Source: Myxococcales bacterium
Lineage (GTDB): Bacteria > Myxococcota > Polyangia > Polyangiales > Polyangiaceae
Length of the DNA stretch: 10,790 bases
NCBI GenBank assembly: GCA_003151595.1
Contig: PLXW01000092.1
Location: forward strand, 1-10,790
Direction of reading: 5' to 3'
The position numbers and the translations under genes are program-made. Below are positions 1-7,828 of the stretch, in pieces (the first letter of the stretch is position 1; every line of letters starts with the position of its first letter). The notes below the pieces were generated by a model that was not told the DNA's origin, searched no databases, and saw only the letters and a list, made by a program, of their open reading frames with translations.

Positions 1-101
1 CCGGTGCCGTCGCCTTCGATGAAGGGGACGATCGGGTTGTCGGGGACGTTGAGCTTGTTGCCCGTACCCATCGTGATCGGCGTGCCTTGAACAGCGGTCA
101 T
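1..101 (-). CDS. icd: Isocitrate dehydrogenase (NADP+), N-terminal fragment, cut by window edge
   Basis: Isocitrate dehydrogenase oxidatively decarboxylates isocitrate to 2-oxoglutarate in the TCA cycle, in the cytoplasm. Only the first 33 codons lie in the window; the gene runs leftwards off the edge. The translation begins MTAVQGTPITMGTG and then reads KLNVPDNPIVPFIEGDGTG, which I recognise as the conserved N-terminal segment of bacterial homodimeric NADP-dependent isocitrate dehydrogenases (E. coli Icd has KLNVPENPIIPYIEGDGIG). The ATG (complement of 99-101) is preceded by a good AGGAG 7 bases upstream, which supports this start. The gene diverges from the large operon on the plus strand and is functionally unrelated to it. 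The family assignment is strong despite the short length. Cofactor preference cannot be judged because the relevant residues lie outside the window. Confidence 0.88.
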   Translation of the reverse strand, partial: MTAVQGTPITMGTGNKLNVPDNPIVPFIEGDGT

Positions 102-108
102 CGCGGAG

Positions 109-113
109 CTCCT
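109..113 (-). promoter_or_regulatory. Ribosome binding site of icd
   Basis: Read on the minus strand this is AGGAG, 7 bases before the ATG at 101-99. It fixes the start of the isocitrate dehydrogenase fragment. Confidence 0.7.
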
Positions 114-235
114 GTCTTGGAAAGCGCGCCCCCGGGAGTGCGTCTCGGAAGCGGGATCGAGGACGAACCGCGTAGCACGTGCGGCGAAGCGCGCTCAAGG
201 GTCGCGCATGGATTGGCGCAATGGATCGCGCTCGG

Positions 236-261
236 CGCGTGTCTACGAAGTAGAGTGCGCG
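236..261 (+). promoter_or_regulatory. Imperfect hairpin in the leader of the first operon
   Basis: Bases 236-246 (CGCGTGTCTAC) pair with 250-261 around a GAA loop. The stem has 11 base pairs with a single bulged G at 255 and two G-T pairs. It ends 13 bases before the AAGGAG ribosome binding site of the next gene, so if transcription starts upstream it would sit in the 5' leader. There is no T-run after it, so it does not look like an intrinsic terminator. In such GC-rich DNA a stem of this size could arise by chance. Its AT-containing inner part (TCTAC/GTAGA) makes it slightly more notable. Confidence 0.35.
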
Positions 262-274
262 AGGCTGTTGGTTC

Positions 275-280
275 AAGGAG
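275..280 (+). promoter_or_regulatory. Ribosome binding site deciding the start at 286
   Basis: AAGGAG lies 5 bases before the ATG at 286. It selects this start, which opens directly into a signal peptide, over the in-frame ATG at 208, which would bury the signal peptide behind 26 extra residues. Confidence 0.75.
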
Positions 281-285
281 TAGGA

Positions 286-3200
286 ATGCGTTTTGCCGCT
301 CGGTTCGCTTCTCTGGTCGTCCTCCCGCTCGCCTCGCTCGCGCACGCCGCCACCTCGGCGCCGACGCCTGCGGCCCCGCTTCGATGGACGGATGAGACGC
401 CCGATCCGATGATCGATCGCGCCGTCGAGCGCGCGACGCGGTGCACGGACTGCACGGTGGAGCGCGCCGACGGAGATGCGCTCGCGGCGATCGTGACGAC
501 GTTCGCGCTGGCGAATCGCGCGGCGTGGGGGCACGCGCGGCAGGCCATCGACGGCATCGGCGCGGCGCCGACCGTGAGCGCCGAGGTCCGCGCGGAGGCG
601 GCGCTGGCGGCGCGCGCGCTGGCGGAAGACGAAGGGACCGACGCGGGGATCGATGCCGACCGAAAGCTCGGCGTGGTCACCGACCTCGCGCTCCTGGGGC
701 CGTTTCGCGACACCGGCGGCGGCCTGGCGGCGAAGGATGGACCGGAGGCGGCGGGCGCGTCGTTCCCCGACATGCACGCGCGCTACTCGTGGGGAACGAC
801 GGACGTGGCGTGGCGCACGGTGCCGCGCGCGTTCGCCAGCGCGTCGGGCGTGCCGCTCGATCTGTTCGTGCATCCGCGCAAGGAGAGCTGCACGTGGGTG
901 GCGACGCAGCTCACCGTGCCGAGCGCCGAGGGGGTCGTCGTGCGGCTGGCCTCGACCGGGCAAGCGCGCCTCATGTTCGACGGGACGGAGCTCGGTCGGA
1001 GCGAAGACGCCAACGGGTCGGCGCCGTTCGCGCGGATCGCGGCGCACGTGGCGGCGACCGCAGGGGCGCACCTGATCGCGGCGAAGGTGTGCGCCGGCGC
1101 GCTCGACGATGAAGGGCGCGTGCGCCTGGTCGTCACCGACGAGAAAGGGAGCGCGCTCGCGGGGGCGACGAGCGCGGCACTGAAGGAGATCGGGCACGCG
1201 AAGGTGGTGGCGAAGTCGCTCGTGACGCCGCTCGCGCGCACGCTCGCTCTCCCGCCGAACGCGACGCTCGACGCGCAGATGGACGCGGCGATCGTCCGCA
1301 CGCTCGGAGGGACCGACGACCTGCGAAGCCCGCGCGCGCCGGGGCTGCTCGATGCGCTCACGCGCCGCGCCGACGTTAGCGTCGATGCGCTGGCGATGGT
1401 GGGATGGATCGCGCCGTCGGGGGCGAACCGGAGCGGGTGGCTGAACCTCGCGCGCACCAAGGCCGAGACGGCGCACGACGCGAAGACGACCGCGTTCGCG
1501 GGGCGAAGGTTGATCGCCGAGCACCTCGGCGCGCAGATGCCCGACTGGGCGATGGCGTCGCTGCGGGCGCTGGCGCCGTCGGGCGACACCGAAGCGGTGC
1601 TCCTCTCGGCGATGGTGAACGAGGCGCTGGGGACCGACGCGCTGCGCGCGCAGGCGATGCGCGATCTGTCGACCGCGTACCGCGCGGCCAAGACGCGCGT
1701 GCCGACGAACCTGGTGAGCGAGCTGGCGGCGGTGTCCGCGGGGTTCGACGCGGCGCTGGCGCGCGACGCGCGGCAAGAGCTGGCGCGACGCGGAGACCGC
1801 GGCGGCGCGTGGGTCGTGGCCGAGTCGTCGCGGGACGCGAAGGCCGCGACCGATGCGGCGCGCGTGGCGTTCGGCACCGCCGGGATCGACGACGCGGACG
1901 AAGCGATCGGCATCGCACGATCGGTCTCGCGCGCAGGGGCGCACGAGGCGGCGCGGAAGCTGTTCGCCACGCTCGTGGAGTGGGCGCCGAACCGCGCCGA
2001 GGCGTGGGCCGGCCTGGCCGACGAGATCGGCGCGACCCCCGACGCCCAAGCCATCACCGCCTCGGGCGCCGCGCTCCGTCGCGCGCGCGAGCTGGCTCCG
2101 GCCGAGGCCCGCTACCGCGAGCAGCTCGCTCTCCGATCCCGCGCGACCAGCGACGGCGAGGAGCACGGCGACGAGCACTACCTCGTCCCCTCGCAAGAGA
2201 TCCTCGCGCGTCGCAAAGGGATCTCCCCCGGCCTCCCCGACGTGTCGGCGCGCGATCTCCACTTCCTCCGCGCCGTCGTCATGCACGCCGATCACCGCGT
2301 CTCGATGCTCATCCACTACGCGCGCGAGATCGTGATCGCGCCGCGCACCGAAGGAGAGCTGTACGAAGACCTCCCGGCAGACGAGGACCTCACCGAGATC
2401 CTCCGCGCGCGCGTCCACCGCAAAGACGGCGGCACCGCCTTCCCCGCCGAGGAGCACAACGAAGGGGGACGCCCGCGCGTTCGCTGGCCGACGTTGCAAG
2501 CGGGCGACGTCGTCGAAGTGGCCGTGCGCGAATGGACGCGCGGCCCCGTGGGCGGGCGCAGCGACGCGCCGTTCTACTTCATCGACTTCGCCGGCGCGTA
2601 CGCCAGCCACCCGACCTTCTACAACGAGGTCGACGTCGAGACGCTCCCCGATCGCCCGCTGTACCTCGACGTCCTCAACGGCGGCGACTACCAGCGCACG
2701 GAGAAGGACGAGAACGGGCATCACGTCGTTCGCTTCGTGTGGGCGCACCCCATGAACGTGGCCGACGAGCCGCTGGCGCCGAACGAGAGCGAGCTGGTGC
2801 CGGTGACGGTGGGCTCGACGTTCAAGACGTGGACCGACTTCCGCGCCTGGTACGCGGAGGCCGTGAAGGGGTTCACCGATCCGGACGATCAGGTGCGCCG
2901 CATGGCCGCCGAGCTGACGAAGGGGAAGACGACGCGCGAGGCGAAGCTCGCGGCGGTGTTCGACTTCGTGTCGGACGACATCCGCTACGTGAACTACACG
3001 AGCGGCGAGTGGTGGCTCCCCAACCGCCCGCAGCAGCTCCTCGCGCGGCGCGAAGGGGACTGCGACGACAAGGCGATGCTGCTCATCACGCTCCTGAAGG
3101 CGGTGGGCATCGACGCGCACGAGGTGATGGTGCAGACGCGCATGACCGCGCAGCCGACGCCGGTGCTGGCGAAGAACGCGGTGGTGCCGATGTTCGATCA

Positions 3201-4026
3201 CGGCATCGCGTTCCTGCCCGGGCCGAACGGCGGGACGTACCTCGACGCCACCAGCCCGCAGTCGCGCCTGGGACCGCTGCCGTCGATGGACGCGAAGGCC
3301 GTCGCGCTGCGGATGGACTCGGGGCCGGCGGAGATCATCCACCTGCCGGCGAGCAATCCCGACGACCACGGGTCGAGCGTGAAGTGGACGATCACCTTGA
3401 AGGGGGACGGCTCGGGCGACCTCGTAGGCGAAGAGCACCACGTGGGCGACGGCGCGTTCTGGCTGCGCACGGCGCTGTCGCAGGCCGACTCGCGACTGAA
3501 CTACGTGGAGAGCACGCTGCTCGGCGACTGGTTCCCCACCGTGGCGGTCGACAAGAACATCGACTTCAAAGGGGACCTGCCGCACGGCGAGGCGTGGGTG
3601 AAATACAAGGCCAAGTCGGACGGGCTCGGGCGTCATGAAGACGGCGGGCTGGTGGTGCCGATCTCGCGGACGATGTCGCTGGCGTCGCAGATCGCGCCGC
3701 TCGTGACCCGCACGCTGCCGGTGCAGCTGCCGCCGTACTTCGCGCCCAGCCACGAGACCCGCACGATCCGGATCGTGGCGCCGGCGGGGTGGTCGTGGGG
3801 AGATTTTCCGGCCGGGGGCGACGAGAACGGTGGCGACTTCGGGCACGCGCACCTCGAGATCGCGCGCGACCCGCGCGACGCGCGCACCGTGGTGGTGACG
3901 AGGAGCGTGAGCTTCGATCTCGATCGGATCCCGGTGGCGCGTTACGGCGCGTGGAGGGCGTGGGTGCAGAAGGTCGACGCGTTGATGCACAAGGTCGTCC
4001 GACTCGCGAAGGAGCAGGGCAAGTGA
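286..4026 (+). CDS. Exported DUF3857 / transglutaminase-like protein with intact catalytic triad
   Basis: A 1246-residue exported protein of unknown substrate. Residues 1-21 are a Sec signal peptide (MRFAARFASLVVLPLASLAHA) with likely cleavage after AHA. There is no lipobox. Residues about 130-290 resemble a jelly-roll (LLGPF opening, LMFDGTELG turn). About 300-640 is helical, with a TPR-like stretch near 550-610. About 650-800 is a DUF3857-type domain (key motif LQAGDVVEV). About 845-1000 is a transglutaminase-like core: Cys926 in EGDCDDKAMLL, His972 in MFDHGIAF, Asp987 in TYLDATSP. The rest is a C-terminal beta domain usual in this family. Transglutaminase-like folds in bacteria include cysteine peptidases, amidases and crosslinkers, so the reaction cannot be named. 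Mature cysteines are only 53 and 56 (CTDC), 202, 269 and 926. It overlaps the next gene by 4 bases. From about base 2030 the codons shift from G-ending to C-ending. Confidence 0.93.
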   Translation: MRFAARFASLVVLPLASLAHAATSAPTPAAPLRWTDETPDPMIDRAVERATRCTDCTVERADGDALAAIVTTFALANRAAWGHARQAIDGIGAAPTVSAEVRAEAALAARALAEDEGTDAGIDADRKLGVVTDLALLGPFRDTGGGLAAKDGPEAAGASFPDMHARYSWGTTDVAWRTVPRAFASASGVPLDLFVHPRKESCTWVATQLTVPSAEGVVVRLASTGQARLMFDGTELGRSEDANGSAPFARIAAHVAATAGAHLIAAKVCAGALDDEGRVRLVVTDEKGSALAGATSAALKEIGHAKVVAKSLVTPLARTLALPPNATLDAQMDAAIVRTLGGTDDLRSPRAPGLLDALTRRADVSVDALAMVGWIAPSGANRSGWLNLARTKAETAHDAKTTAFAGRRLIAEHLGAQMPDWAMASLRALAPSGDTEAVLLSAMVNEALGTDALRAQAMRDLSTAYRAAKTRVPTNLVSELAAVSAGFDAALARDARQELARRGDRGGAWVVAESSRDAKAATDAARVAFGTAGIDDADEAIGIARSVSRAGAHEAARKLFATLVEWAPNRAEAWAGLADEIGATPDAQAITASGAALRRARELAPAEARYREQLALRSRATSDGEEHGDEHYLVPSQEILARRKGISPGLPDVSARDLHFLRAVVMHADHRVSMLIHYAREIVIAPRTEGELYEDLPADEDLTEILRARVHRKDGGTAFPAEEHNEGGRPRVRWPTLQAGDVVEVAVREWTRGPVGGRSDAPFYFIDFAGAYASHPTFYNEVDVETLPDRPLYLDVLNGGDYQRTEKDENGHHVVRFVWAHPMNVADEPLAPNESELVPVTVGSTFKTWTDFRAWYAEAVKGFTDPDDQVRRMAAELTKGKTTREAKLAAVFDFVSDDIRYVNYTSGEWWLPNRPQQLLARREGDCDDKAMLLITLLKAVGIDAHEVMVQTRMTAQPTPVLAKNAVVPMFDHGIAFLPGPNGGTYLDATSPQSRLGPLPSMDAKAVALRMDSGPAEIIHLPASNPDDHGSSVKWTITLKGDGSGDLVGEEHHVGDGAFWLRTALSQADSRLNYVESTLLGDWFPTVAVDKNIDFKGDLPHGEAWVKYKAKSDGLGRHEDGGLVVPISRTMSLASQIAPLVTRTLPVQLPPYFAPSHETRTIRIVAPAGWSWGDFPAGGDENGGDFGHAHLEIARDPRDARTVVVTRSVSFDLDRIPVARYGAWRAWVQKVDALMHKVVRLAKEQGK
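4009..4014 (+). promoter_or_regulatory. Ribosome binding site for the overlapping GTG start at 4023
   Basis: AAGGAG sits inside the last codons of the upstream gene, 8 bases before GTG at 4023. Together with the lipoprotein signal that follows, it fixes the start of the second operon gene. Confidence 0.7.
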
Positions 4027-7000
4027 GCGCGCGAACGAAGACGGCGGCGATCGCGATCGCGCTGGCACTCCCGACGATTCAAGCGTGCGGCGGTGGACCG
4101 GCGAAGTCGCCGACGGCGGGGAACGCCGACCTGCCGAACAAGGTCGTGGCGGCGGAGCGGGAAGAGGCGATCGGGGATCCGGCGAAGGCCGTCACGATGT
4201 GGCTCGGCGTGCTCGACGCGGCGGTCGATGCGGCGGGGGACCCGTGGCAGATCGCGGCGGAGGAGGCGGCGCTCGACGCGCTCGTGCTCCGCGAGGTGAG
4301 CGCGCTCGAAGACGCGGGGGCCGACTCGGCGCTGGCGTACCGGGTGAAGGACGCGGGGGAGATCGGGAAGAGGCTTACGGCGGCGGCGGGGCGGGCGGAC
4401 GATCCGTTCAGCGCGGGGCTCGTGGCGCGCGCGCTTCACGATCTCGCAGCGCACTCCGGGAACGCGAGCGAGACAGCGAAGTGGCGGGCGGCGACGGGGT
4501 GCGCGGGCGAGGCCACGATGGTGGGGCCGGTGACGTGGACCGTCGTGACCGGCGTGCACGAGGCCGATCCGCTGGAGAAGGGCGACGCGCGGATCGACGC
4601 GACGTACGCGAGTGGGAACGCTTTCGGGCGAACCGTGGCTCCGGTCGTCGTGCGCGGGCGCGGGTGCGCGCTCGATCCGTCGCTGACGAGCGTGGAGCGG
4701 GGCGTGCGCGACGTGGTCGTCGATGTGAACGTGCCGCGCGCGCAGTCGATCGGCGTCGCGTTGCGCGCGCACGGCGCGGCGGTGATGCGCGTGGGCGGTC
4801 ACGTGGTGATCGATCGCGCGTATTCGCTGGGCGGGGACGAGGCGGCGCGGTTCGCGCGGGTCGATGTGCCGGCGGCGGGGAGCGTGCGCATCGTGGTGCG
4901 CGTGGGGATGGATGAAGACGGCGAGCCGGTGGAGATCGGCGCGTGGGACGAGCACGGGAAATCGCTGGCGATGCACGCGCCGAACGTCGGTGAAGCCGCG
5001 AGCGTGATCGTGACGTCGTCGCGCGCGCTCGCGTGGCCGGCGGCGAAGAGCGACGCGGAGCGCGCGACGTTGGCCTTGGGCGCGCTCGGCGCAGGAGAGC
5101 GACCGGCCGCGGAAGAAGCGACGGCGGAACGCGTGGCTCACCCCGACGCGTCGCCCGAGCTGCTGCTCGCGTACGCGCGCGCCGTCGAACAAGCCGACGA
5201 CCTCGACGAGGTCCACCGCTCCGAGCGCGCGCGCGGCGCGTACGAGCGCGTCCTCGAGGCGTGGCCCGGCGCGTGGGAAGCGATCGCGGCGCACGCGGTG
5301 CTCGCCGGCGTGAGACGCGGTCAGACCGAAGCGCGCATCTGGACGCTGCGCGATCTCGACGACCACCGCGCGAAGAGCGACGGCGAGTCCGCGCGGAGCG
5401 CGGCTCGGTCCACACCAGGAGCCATCGCCAGCGCGGCGGTGCTCGACGTGTTCGAAGCGGGCGTCGCCGGGCGCGATCGCCTGTTCGATCGCGCGAAGCC
5501 CGCGCTCGATCGCGTGAGCTCCGCGCTCGCCGGCACCACGCTGGCGCGCGACGCGACCCGCGCGGTCGTCGATCGCGTCGGCGCCGATCGCGTGGCCTTC
5601 GAGTGCGCCACGACCAGCGACGCCGATCGCGGGAAGCTCGGCTGCTACGACGCGCTCCGCGGCTCGGGCGACCGCGCGGGCGCCGCCAGGGAGCTCGATC
5701 GCGTGCGCGAGCTCTACGCCTCGCCGACCGCGTACCTCGCCCTCACCCTCCGCGACGCGATGACCGACGGCGACACGAAGCGCGCGGCCGCCGCCTACGA
5801 CGCGATGACCCCGGGCGAGCGCACCCTCTCCACGCTCTTCGCCGCGAAGGCGAGCGGCGCATCACGCGCGGATCTCGCGGCCCTCGCCGTCACCGCGCGC
5901 GACGCCCCCATCGCCCTCCCCCCGCTCTTCCGCGCGACGGGCGACGACACCACCCTCGCCTTCGCCGGGATCGCCGAGCGCCTGGCCGCGGCCGACCGCG
6001 CGTCGCCGATCTTGCCGGGCGCGGCCACCGCCGTCCTGGCGCACGACGAGCGCTACGAGCTGTCGTCGTCGGGCCTCGCGCACTTCGTCCTCTTCGACGT
6101 GCGTCGCGTGAGCGGCACGACCGACGTGGAAGAGAACGCGCAGGCCGAGCCGCCGGACATCGAGGGGCGCGTGACGATGCGCATCGCGCGTCGCCGCATC
6201 TTCAAGAAGGACGGCCGCGTGATCGAGCCGGAGCGAACGCCGAACGCCGCGCAGGCGCACGCCGATCTCTCGCAGCTCGAGCAGGGCGACGTCATCGAGG
6301 CCATCTACGAAGGGTTCGCGCTCCCGGGCGAAGCGGGGAACGTCACGATCGACTCGGCGGATCTCCTGCCGGAGCGAACCGCGGTGCACGACGCCTCGAT
6401 CGAGCTGCGCCTCCCCTCTTCGCTGCACGCGCCGGTGTGGTCGCACGCGCTCCTCGGGAAGCCCACGGAGTCACGCGACGGCGACACGCGCGTCCTCCGG
6501 TGGTCCGTGAAGGACATGGGCGAGCGGCGGATCGAAGAAGGGACGCCGCGCATGGATCGCGACGTCTCGGTGAGCCTGTCGACCGCGACGTGGAGCGACA
6601 CGGCGCGCGCGCTTCGCGAGACGCGCGCGTCCCTCGACGAGGGCGACTCCGAAGTGCGCGCGTGGGCCGTCGACGCCGCGGGCGGGAAGACCAAGCCGCG
6701 CGAGATCGTCGACGCCGTGGTTGCAGCGGCGGGCAAGAGCGTGAAGGAGTCGGCGGCGTCGATGCTGTCGGACATCGACGTGGGTCGCCCCGACGGCCCG
6801 CAGCACACCACCGCGCGCACCATCCTCACGAACCACGAAGGGAGCCGCACGTGGCTCGTCGTGCGCGCGCTTCGCGAGCTCGGCGTGGCGACCGACATCG
6901 CGATCGCCGAGAGCGATCCGTTCAGCGCCGACCCCAACTTCCCTCCCCACGCCGGCCGCTTCACGCATCCGCTGGCCATCGCCCACGTGAAGGACGACGC

Positions 7001-7820
7001 CGGCGCGCCGAGTGACGTGTGGATCGACGCCGACGTCCCCGGCCCGCCGCTCCCCGCGGGTCACATCTCGCCCGAGCTCCGCGGGCGGAGCGTGCTTCAC
7101 GAGGACGGATCGATTGCGTTGCTCCCCGCCGTCACGGCGAAGGACGAAGGCGACGAGGTCGACCTGCGTCTCGCGGTCGACGCCAACGGCGACGCGAAGG
7201 GATCGATCGTGATCCTGCTCCGCGGCCGCTCGGCGCAGGAGCTGGCCGAGGTGCTCGTGCGGATCGTGGGCGACGAGCGCCAGCGCACGCTGCGCGGCGT
7301 GGCGCTGGCGTGGGTGCCCTTCGGCGACGTCGAGGACATCGTCCTGTCGTCGAGCGAAGAGAGCTGGCAGGTCGCGTTGCGCGCGACGGTCACGGTCGCC
7401 GGCTACGTCGAAGCCTCAGGGACCAAGAGCGCGCGCTCGTGGATCCTCCCGGGCATCGAGCCGATTCACGCGGTCTATCCGCGACCGACGGTGGCCACGC
7501 TGGGCGCGACGTTCGCGAGCCAGGGGGGGCGGCGCAACGCGCTCGCGGTGAGTCACGCCATGCAGTACCACTTCCACCGCCGCGTCGAGCTCCCCGCCGG
7601 CGCCTCGGTCGCGCGAGCGCCGGGCGCGTTCGACGCGAAGGGGGACGTGCTGGCCGCGACGCGGAAGATCGCCGTCGCGCCGAACGCGATCGAAGACGAC
7701 TTCACGCTGACCGTGTCGACCGGCACCGTGAAGCCCGAGGCCTACGGCGCCTTCGCCACCGACGCGCATCGGATCGACGATGCGTTCCTGGCGAGCACGC
7801 GGGTCAAGCCCGCGCCCTAG
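4023..7820 (+). CDS. DUF3857/transglutaminase-like lipoprotein lacking the catalytic Cys (paralogue of upstream gene)
   Basis: A 1265-residue predicted lipoprotein. The GTG start overlaps the upstream TGA as GTGA, which implies translational coupling. Residues 1-21 are a lipoprotein signal ending IQA, with Cys22 followed by GGG (no Asp at +2). The domain order matches the upstream protein: a beta region about 160-310 (jelly-roll-like), helical repeats about 330-670, a DUF3857-type region about 675-855 (LEQGDVIEAIYE at 752-763), a transglutaminase-like region about 880-1010 and a C-terminal beta domain. In the transglutaminase-like region His982 (RFTHPLAIAH) and Asp1002 (VWIDADVP) align with the upstream triad. 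The position of the catalytic Cys falls at Glu939 (NHEGSRTW), and there is no Cys at all after residue 541. I infer a pseudoenzyme tethered to a membrane, perhaps a partner or scaffold of the upstream enzyme. It could instead be a binding protein with an unrelated role. The gene ends 8 bases before the stop of the convergent neighbour. Codon choice shifts to C-ending codons from about base 5130. Confidence 0.92.
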   Translation: MSARTKTAAIAIALALPTIQACGGGPAKSPTAGNADLPNKVVAAEREEAIGDPAKAVTMWLGVLDAAVDAAGDPWQIAAEEAALDALVLREVSALEDAGADSALAYRVKDAGEIGKRLTAAAGRADDPFSAGLVARALHDLAAHSGNASETAKWRAATGCAGEATMVGPVTWTVVTGVHEADPLEKGDARIDATYASGNAFGRTVAPVVVRGRGCALDPSLTSVERGVRDVVVDVNVPRAQSIGVALRAHGAAVMRVGGHVVIDRAYSLGGDEAARFARVDVPAAGSVRIVVRVGMDEDGEPVEIGAWDEHGKSLAMHAPNVGEAASVIVTSSRALAWPAAKSDAERATLALGALGAGERPAAEEATAERVAHPDASPELLLAYARAVEQADDLDEVHRSERARGAYERVLEAWPGAWEAIAAHAVLAGVRRGQTEARIWTLRDLDDHRAKSDGESARSAARSTPGAIASAAVLDVFEAGVAGRDRLFDRAKPALDRVSSALAGTTLARDATRAVVDRVGADRVAFECATTSDADRGKLGCYDALRGSGDRAGAARELDRVRELYASPTAYLALTLRDAMTDGDTKRAAAAYDAMTPGERTLSTLFAAKASGASRADLAALAVTARDAPIALPPLFRATGDDTTLAFAGIAERLAAADRASPILPGAATAVLAHDERYELSSSGLAHFVLFDVRRVSGTTDVEENAQAEPPDIEGRVTMRIARRRIFKKDGRVIEPERTPNAAQAHADLSQLEQGDVIEAIYEGFALPGEAGNVTIDSADLLPERTAVHDASIELRLPSSLHAPVWSHALLGKPTESRDGDTRVLRWSVKDMGERRIEEGTPRMDRDVSVSLSTATWSDTARALRETRASLDEGDSEVRAWAVDAAGGKTKPREIVDAVVAAAGKSVKESAASMLSDIDVGRPDGPQHTTARTILTNHEGSRTWLVVRALRELGVATDIAIAESDPFSADPNFPPHAGRFTHPLAIAHVKDDAGAPSDVWIDADVPGPPLPAGHISPELRGRSVLHEDGSIALLPAVTAKDEGDEVDLRLAVDANGDAKGSIVILLRGRSAQELAEVLVRIVGDERQRTLRGVALAWVPFGDVEDIVLSSSEESWQVALRATVTVAGYVEASGTKSARSWILPGIEPIHAVYPRPTVATLGATFASQGGRRNALAVSHAMQYHFHRRVELPAGASVARAPGAFDAKGDVLAATRKIAVAPNAIEDDFTLTVSTGTVKPEAYGAFATDAHRIDDAFLASTRVKPAP
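7798..7814. terminator. GC hairpin at the convergent gene ends (possible terminator)
   Basis: CGCGGG (7798-7803) and CCCGCG (7809-7814) form a perfect 6-bp stem around a TCAAG loop. It lies within the last codons of the plus-strand lipoprotein gene and 14 bases past the stop of the minus-strand RCC1 gene, so it could end transcription of the latter. There is no T-tract on either side, so it is not a textbook intrinsic terminator. With only 8 bases between the two stops, any terminator must lie inside one of the genes. Confidence 0.3.
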
Positions 7821-7828
7821 CTCGACGC

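Larger units (their letters stand above)
102..285. other. Divergent intergenic region between icd and the transglutaminase-like operon
   Basis: This 184-base gap should hold the promoters of both icd (minus) and the plus-strand operon. On the minus strand, TTGAGC (198-193) and CTACGC (175-170) are separated by 17 bases and could be a weak sigma70-type promoter for icd. The match is poor and is only a suggestion. I found no convincing plus-strand promoter. Bases 236-261 form a hairpin (separate entry). An ATG at 208, preceded by AAGGG, is in frame with the downstream gene but is probably not the main start, because the signal peptide begins at 286. Confidence 0.5.

Noticed and set aside
207..285. 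tRNA-like words in order: GCGCAATGGATCGCGC (D-arm-like), CTACGAA (Arg ACG anticodon-loop-like), GGTTCAAG (T-loop-like)
   Set aside because: The spacings are about 6-7 bases too long, the anticodon stem does not pair around CTACGAA, and no T-stem or acceptor stem closes. CTACGAA is better explained as part of the 236-261 hairpin.
208..285. Extended start at ATG 208 for the first large gene
   Set aside because: It would place 26 residues before a clear signal peptide, whereas ATG 286 has a stronger AAGGAG at proper distance. It is kept only as a possible minor form.
1..285. Phage or island attachment site near icd
   Set aside because: icd is a known integration target in E. coli, but no integrase, direct repeat or composition break is visible here.
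783..3638. Very long alternative open frames, such as one on the plus strand at 1404-3638 and one on the minus strand at 783-2057
   Set aside because: They are Arg/Ala/Ser-rich translations with no recognisable domain, lying wholly over a gene with clear domains. They arise because stop codons are rare in GC-rich DNA.
5033..7015. Long Arg-rich open frame on the plus strand inside the lipoprotein gene
   Set aside because: It has no domain or signal, its composition is typical of out-of-frame GC-rich reading, and it is fully covered by the convincing gene.
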